Shown one piece after another: positions 61,458 to 64,000 of a stretch of 64,000 nucleotides of DNA; within the stretch, counting starts at the first letter, position 1, and the number at the start of each line of letters is the position of its first letter. The notes beneath the pieces are model-generated. The model did not search any database, was not told the DNA's origin, and saw only the letters and a program-made list of their open reading frames with translations. The DNA comes from CAZMNY01 sp964635375. Lineage in GTDB: Bacteria; Planctomycetota; Planctomycetia; Pirellulales; Pirellulaceae. Made by a program: the position numbers and the translations under genes. The stretch covers positions 6,445 to 70,444 of the forward strand of contig CAZWOU010000012.1 in NCBI GenBank assembly GCA_964635375.1, written 5' to 3'.

Positions 61458-63314
61458 TTGGCAACCGCACCCGTACAACCCTCTTCCCTGGACGCCTCGC
61501 CGAGGGAGCGATCTCGACGCCGCAAGACGGCCCATTTGAAGGATGTCCCAGACACCCGGTCGCTGCGTGAGCACTTGAAGCAACGGTGCGAGGAGATTGC
61601 CAGTCAACTGGACAAGTCTCGGCCTTTGTCCAAGGACGAGATGGAGGCGATCGTCCGGCGTTTGCTGAATGACGAAAAACAGAGCGAGAGATTCCTGGGT
61701 TGGGCGATGGTTATGTTCGCCTCCTCATTTTGGAAAGACCAAGTGGCGGCGACTCCCCCGGAACGGCGCCTGTTCCTGCTTCCCCACTGCCTAAAACACG
61801 CGGAGGGTTGTCCGGCCGAATACGATCAGTTTGGCTTGGACTGCAAGACATGCGGGGCCTGCAGCATCGCCGACTTTCGCGGGCTCGCGGACAACATGGG
61901 CTACAAGGTCCTTGTCGCCGAGGGCTCGCCGATCGTAATGAAGATCATTCTCGGGGGACATGTCGACGCGATCGTCGGCGTCGCATGTCTGAACGTGTTG
62001 GAGAAGGCGATTGACAAGATCTTGCTCGCCGGCATCCCCTGCATCGCCGTGCCACTGCTCTCAAGCGACTGCCGAAACACGTCGGTGGATGAGGACTGGG
62101 TCGACGAGATGCTACGCGTTGAGCACGCTCCAAGCACGCAGCACACGCCAACCTACGTGCATCTAATCCGAGAAGCAGCGAACATGTTCGAGCCAGCTGA
62201 GCTCGACCGTTTGGCGCCGCGACTGCGCAGCTCAAGCGACCTGAACGACATTAAGGATCTACCCGTTGGCAGCCTCGATCCCGTCGCCGGGACCGAATTG
62301 CTGGCCTATGAGTTCTTGACGAAAGGCGGCAAACACTCGCGCCCGTTCATCACACTCGCGGCTTACGACGCGCTCACTGGGGGAGAAGCCTCTGGTCCCA
62401 ACGGGGCCGACTACCTCGCCTCGTTACCCGATGCGATCAAACGAGCCGCAATGTCGATCGAGACTTTCCACAAAGCATCGCTAGTCCACGACGATATTGA
62501 GGACGACGACGCCTTTCGTTATGGCGCCGAAACGATGCACCGCCGATACGGCATCCCCACGGCGATCAATGTGGGCGACTACCTGATTGGGCTCGGCTAC
62601 CGTTTGGTGAGTCGCGAATCTGGAGAACTTGGCGCGGACACGGTGGCCGACATCTTGGACTCGCTTGCAGGCGCCCATATGAAGCTCTCCGAGGGCCAGG
62701 GCGCCGAGCTGCTATGGCGAGACGCCTCCGACAAACGGCTCAAGCCGATTGATGCCTTGAAGATCTACGCGCTGAAAACGTCACCCGCGTTCGAAGCGGC
62801 TCTGTTTAGCGGCGTGCGTTTGGCCCAGCCCGTCGCTGAGTACGCCCCTACGATTAAGAGCTTCTCGCGAAACCTGGGTGTAGCCTTTCAGATTCTCAAT
62901 GATCTGAAGGATTGGCAGGGGGACACAGACAACAAATTGGCGGCAGGCGGCGATGTGCTTGGCGGACGACCAACTCTATTGTGGGCAATGGCGATCGACG
63001 CGCTGCCCGCGGCCAAACAAGAACAGCTGCTCGCGCTGGCCGACCCCAGTTGCCCAGACACCGCCGTCGCGCGAGTGCAAGGCATACGTCAACTCTACGA
63101 AGAGGCGGAGGTTTTCGACAAGGCCATGCGACTCGTCGACAAACATCAGGAACGAGCTGAAGCGGTCGCCGACGAGATTCAATCCGAGAACTTTCGCCGG
63201 ATGCTCTATTACTTGATTGATACCGTACTGGAACGGCCGCCCCAAGCGCCCTCGCCCGCACCGGCTATCGTCAGCTTGTCGCAAATCCCCAACACACCCT
63301 CAAACACGCCCTAA
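61458..63314 (+). CDS. DUF116 - polyprenyl diphosphate synthase fusion
   Basis: A 618-residue fusion. Residues about 75-235 are a DUF116 domain: LLPHCLKHAEGCPAEYDQFG with Cys111 and Cys118, CKTCGAC (Cys129, 132, 135), VGVACLNVLEKA and AVPLLSSDCRNTSVDEDW. This Cys set could hold a metal or Fe-S centre. Residues about 275-600 are an all-helical trans-polyprenyl synthase with GGKHSRPF, the first Asp-rich motif DDIED (345-349) and a second motif with Asn first (NDLKD, 481-485). It should build a prenyl diphosphate such as FPP or GGPP. Start TTG 61458, with AAGGA seven bases upstream. It lies 187 bp after the terpene cyclase on the same strand. I know no function for such a fusion. Confidence 0.88.
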   Translation: MATAPVQPSSLDASPRERSRRRKTAHLKDVPDTRSLREHLKQRCEEIASQLDKSRPLSKDEMEAIVRRLLNDEKQSERFLGWAMVMFASSFWKDQVAATPPERRLFLLPHCLKHAEGCPAEYDQFGLDCKTCGACSIADFRGLADNMGYKVLVAEGSPIVMKIILGGHVDAIVGVACLNVLEKAIDKILLAGIPCIAVPLLSSDCRNTSVDEDWVDEMLRVEHAPSTQHTPTYVHLIREAANMFEPAELDRLAPRLRSSSDLNDIKDLPVGSLDPVAGTELLAYEFLTKGGKHSRPFITLAAYDALTGGEASGPNGADYLASLPDAIKRAAMSIETFHKASLVHDDIEDDDAFRYGAETMHRRYGIPTAINVGDYLIGLGYRLVSRESGELGADTVADILDSLAGAHMKLSEGQGAELLWRDASDKRLKPIDALKIYALKTSPAFEAALFSGVRLAQPVAEYAPTIKSFSRNLGVAFQILNDLKDWQGDTDNKLAAGGDVLGGRPTLLWAMAIDALPAAKQEQLLALADPSCPDTAVARVQGIRQLYEEAEVFDKAMRLVDKHQERAEAVADEIQSENFRRMLYYLIDTVLERPPQAPSPAPAIVSLSQIPNTPSNTP

Positions 63315-63350
63315 TGCGAGAGCGGCGGATAATTGCATCCATGATGCGGC

Positions 63351-63356
63351 TATAAT
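63351..63356 (+). promoter_or_regulatory. Possible -10 element before the cytochrome gene
   Basis: TATAAT at 63351-63356 lies about 130 bp before the GTG of the multihaem cytochrome gene. No good -35 hexamer is at the right spacing, so this is a weak call. A 9-bp tandem repeat CCTGCACCC/CCTGCACCG lies downstream at about 63389-63406. Confidence 0.3.
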
Positions 63357-63484
63357 AGGAGCTCAAGGCGGCGGCCCGAAACCACCCACCCTGCACCCCC
63401 TGCACCGGACCGATGCTTTTGCGAGCAACTCATGAGCTAACACCGGCTCGCTCGGCAAACGCAGCTCCGACTTAGGAAGAAACC

Positions 63485-64000
63485 GTGAAGTTCTTCTGGG
63501 AAATACGGCACCTGTGGATCCTGCTCATCTTGATCGCCTTGGCATGCCTCGGCTCCGTGGTGGTTCGAGACCGGCTAGTCCCTGAATCCTATGGCGAACG
63601 GTCCGGGCGTTATGGACCCTATCGCGCGGATGCCCTGAAACAGATCGCATCCCAACCGAGCGTGCTCATCGCGGACAAAGTCTGTCACGAGTGCCATCAG
63701 GATGTGGAAGCGGAACGCGCCGAGGCAAAGCATAAGACCGTACTCTGCGTTCACTGCCACGGTTCCAGTCGCGAGCACGTGAAACAGGCTCGAGCCGCCG
63801 CGAAGGACCCCGCGGTCGAGATCGCCGCCGCCAAGCCGTGGGATCAAGACTTCTTCACTAAGATCGATCTCTATATCACCAAGGACCGAGCGTCCTGCGT
63901 GGCCTGCCATGAGCAGACGCTGGGCATGCCGGAGTGGTTTAAAAAAATCGATGTCGCCGAGCATCTTGACGACCAGGGAGCGGATGAACCGGAGAGTCGC
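63485..64000 (+). CDS. Membrane-anchored multihaem c-type cytochrome, 3' end outside the window
   Basis: The frame starts at GTG 63485 with AGGAAG seven to twelve bases upstream, and is open to the window end (172 codons). An N-terminal membrane helix (LWILLILIALACLGSVVV) is followed by a periplasmic part with three haem sites so far: CHECH, CVHCH and CVACH, arranged as in NapC/NrfH-like and other small multihaem cytochromes. The protein is predicted to move electrons at the outer face of the inner membrane. It is the third gene in the direction of the terpene module, 170 bp away, and is probably a separate unit. Confidence 0.82.
   Translation, partial: MKFFWEIRHLWILLILIALACLGSVVVRDRLVPESYGERSGRYGPYRADALKQIASQPSVLIADKVCHECHQDVEAERAEAKHKTVLCVHCHGSSREHVKQARAAAKDPAVEIAAAKPWDQDFFTKIDLYITKDRASCVACHEQTLGMPEWFKKIDVAEHLDDQGADEPESR

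Overview
The window comes from a Planctomycetes-type chromosome, most probably of the Pirellulaceae or a close relative. This rests on the mix of families: DUF1559-like and other type II pseudopilin-like proteins, a DUF1080 lipoprotein, an excisionase-type DNA-binding domain placed in front of a receiver domain, a class II DAHP synthase, a full bacterial hopanoid pathway, and several small conserved proteins I associate with this phylum. I see no rRNA, tRNA, CRISPR array, transposase or phage gene. Two runs of ten N (55701-55710 and 61131-61140) are assembly gaps inside genes.

Layout. 1-7.7 kb: an ECF-like sigma factor with the start of its probable anti-sigma partner, an ABC-2 permease, a coupled pair of DUF21/CBS membrane proteins, and small conserved proteins. 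7.7-17.7 kb: a minus-strand operon closed by a strong terminator. It encodes a secreted TPR protein, an ExbB/TolQ-type and an ExbD/TolR-type proton-channel subunit, and a 1637-residue protein with N-terminal membrane anchors, about 1100 disordered residues and a C-terminal alpha/alpha-toroid (terpene-cyclase-like) domain. 18-24.3 kb: an NAD-dependent sugar epimerase, two pseudopilin-like proteins, a small repeat protein and a double-DUF1080 lipoprotein. 24.3-36.7 kb: hopanoid biosynthesis (ispH, hpnC, hpnD, hpnE, an hpnG-like phosphorylase, hpnH, squalene-hopene cyclase), interrupted by a secreted His-rich protein and flanked by a GT-C-type membrane protein. 37-49.3 kb: a DHDPS-family lyase/aldolase, a repeat-rich secreted protein, an NhaC-type antiporter, a histidine kinase, an HTH-REC regulator, mnmG with a small cytochrome, a SNF2 helicase and conserved hypotheticals. 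49.4-55 kb: an alpha/beta hydrolase, then a probable operon of a PQQ-like beta-propeller lipoprotein, a 38-codon small ORF, an H-protein-like lipoyl-domain protein, a two-cluster Fe-S protein and a radical SAM protein. 55-64 kb: class II DAHP synthase, an ATP-grasp/zincin pair, a second class II terpene cyclase-like protein, a DUF116-polyprenyl synthase fusion, and a multihaem cytochrome cut by the window end.

How they work together. The hopanoid genes would make C30 hopenes (IspH precursor supply, HpnCDE to squalene, Shc cyclisation) and begin C35 side-chain extension (HpnH, HpnG). The second terpene module at 59-63 kb is physically separate and has its own prenyl synthase and cyclase, so it may make a different terpenoid. 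The ExbB/ExbD/TPR/toroid operon looks like a Tol/Ton-type energised envelope machine whose large partner has the general layout of TonB or TolA. The lipoyl/Fe-S/radical SAM set has no recognised pathway and is the other strong candidate for an undescribed system.

A feature that runs through the window is short tandem duplication, with units of 9-19 bp and mostly 13-16 bp. These sit in leaders, at gene ends and, in frame, inside genes, at more than ten separate places.
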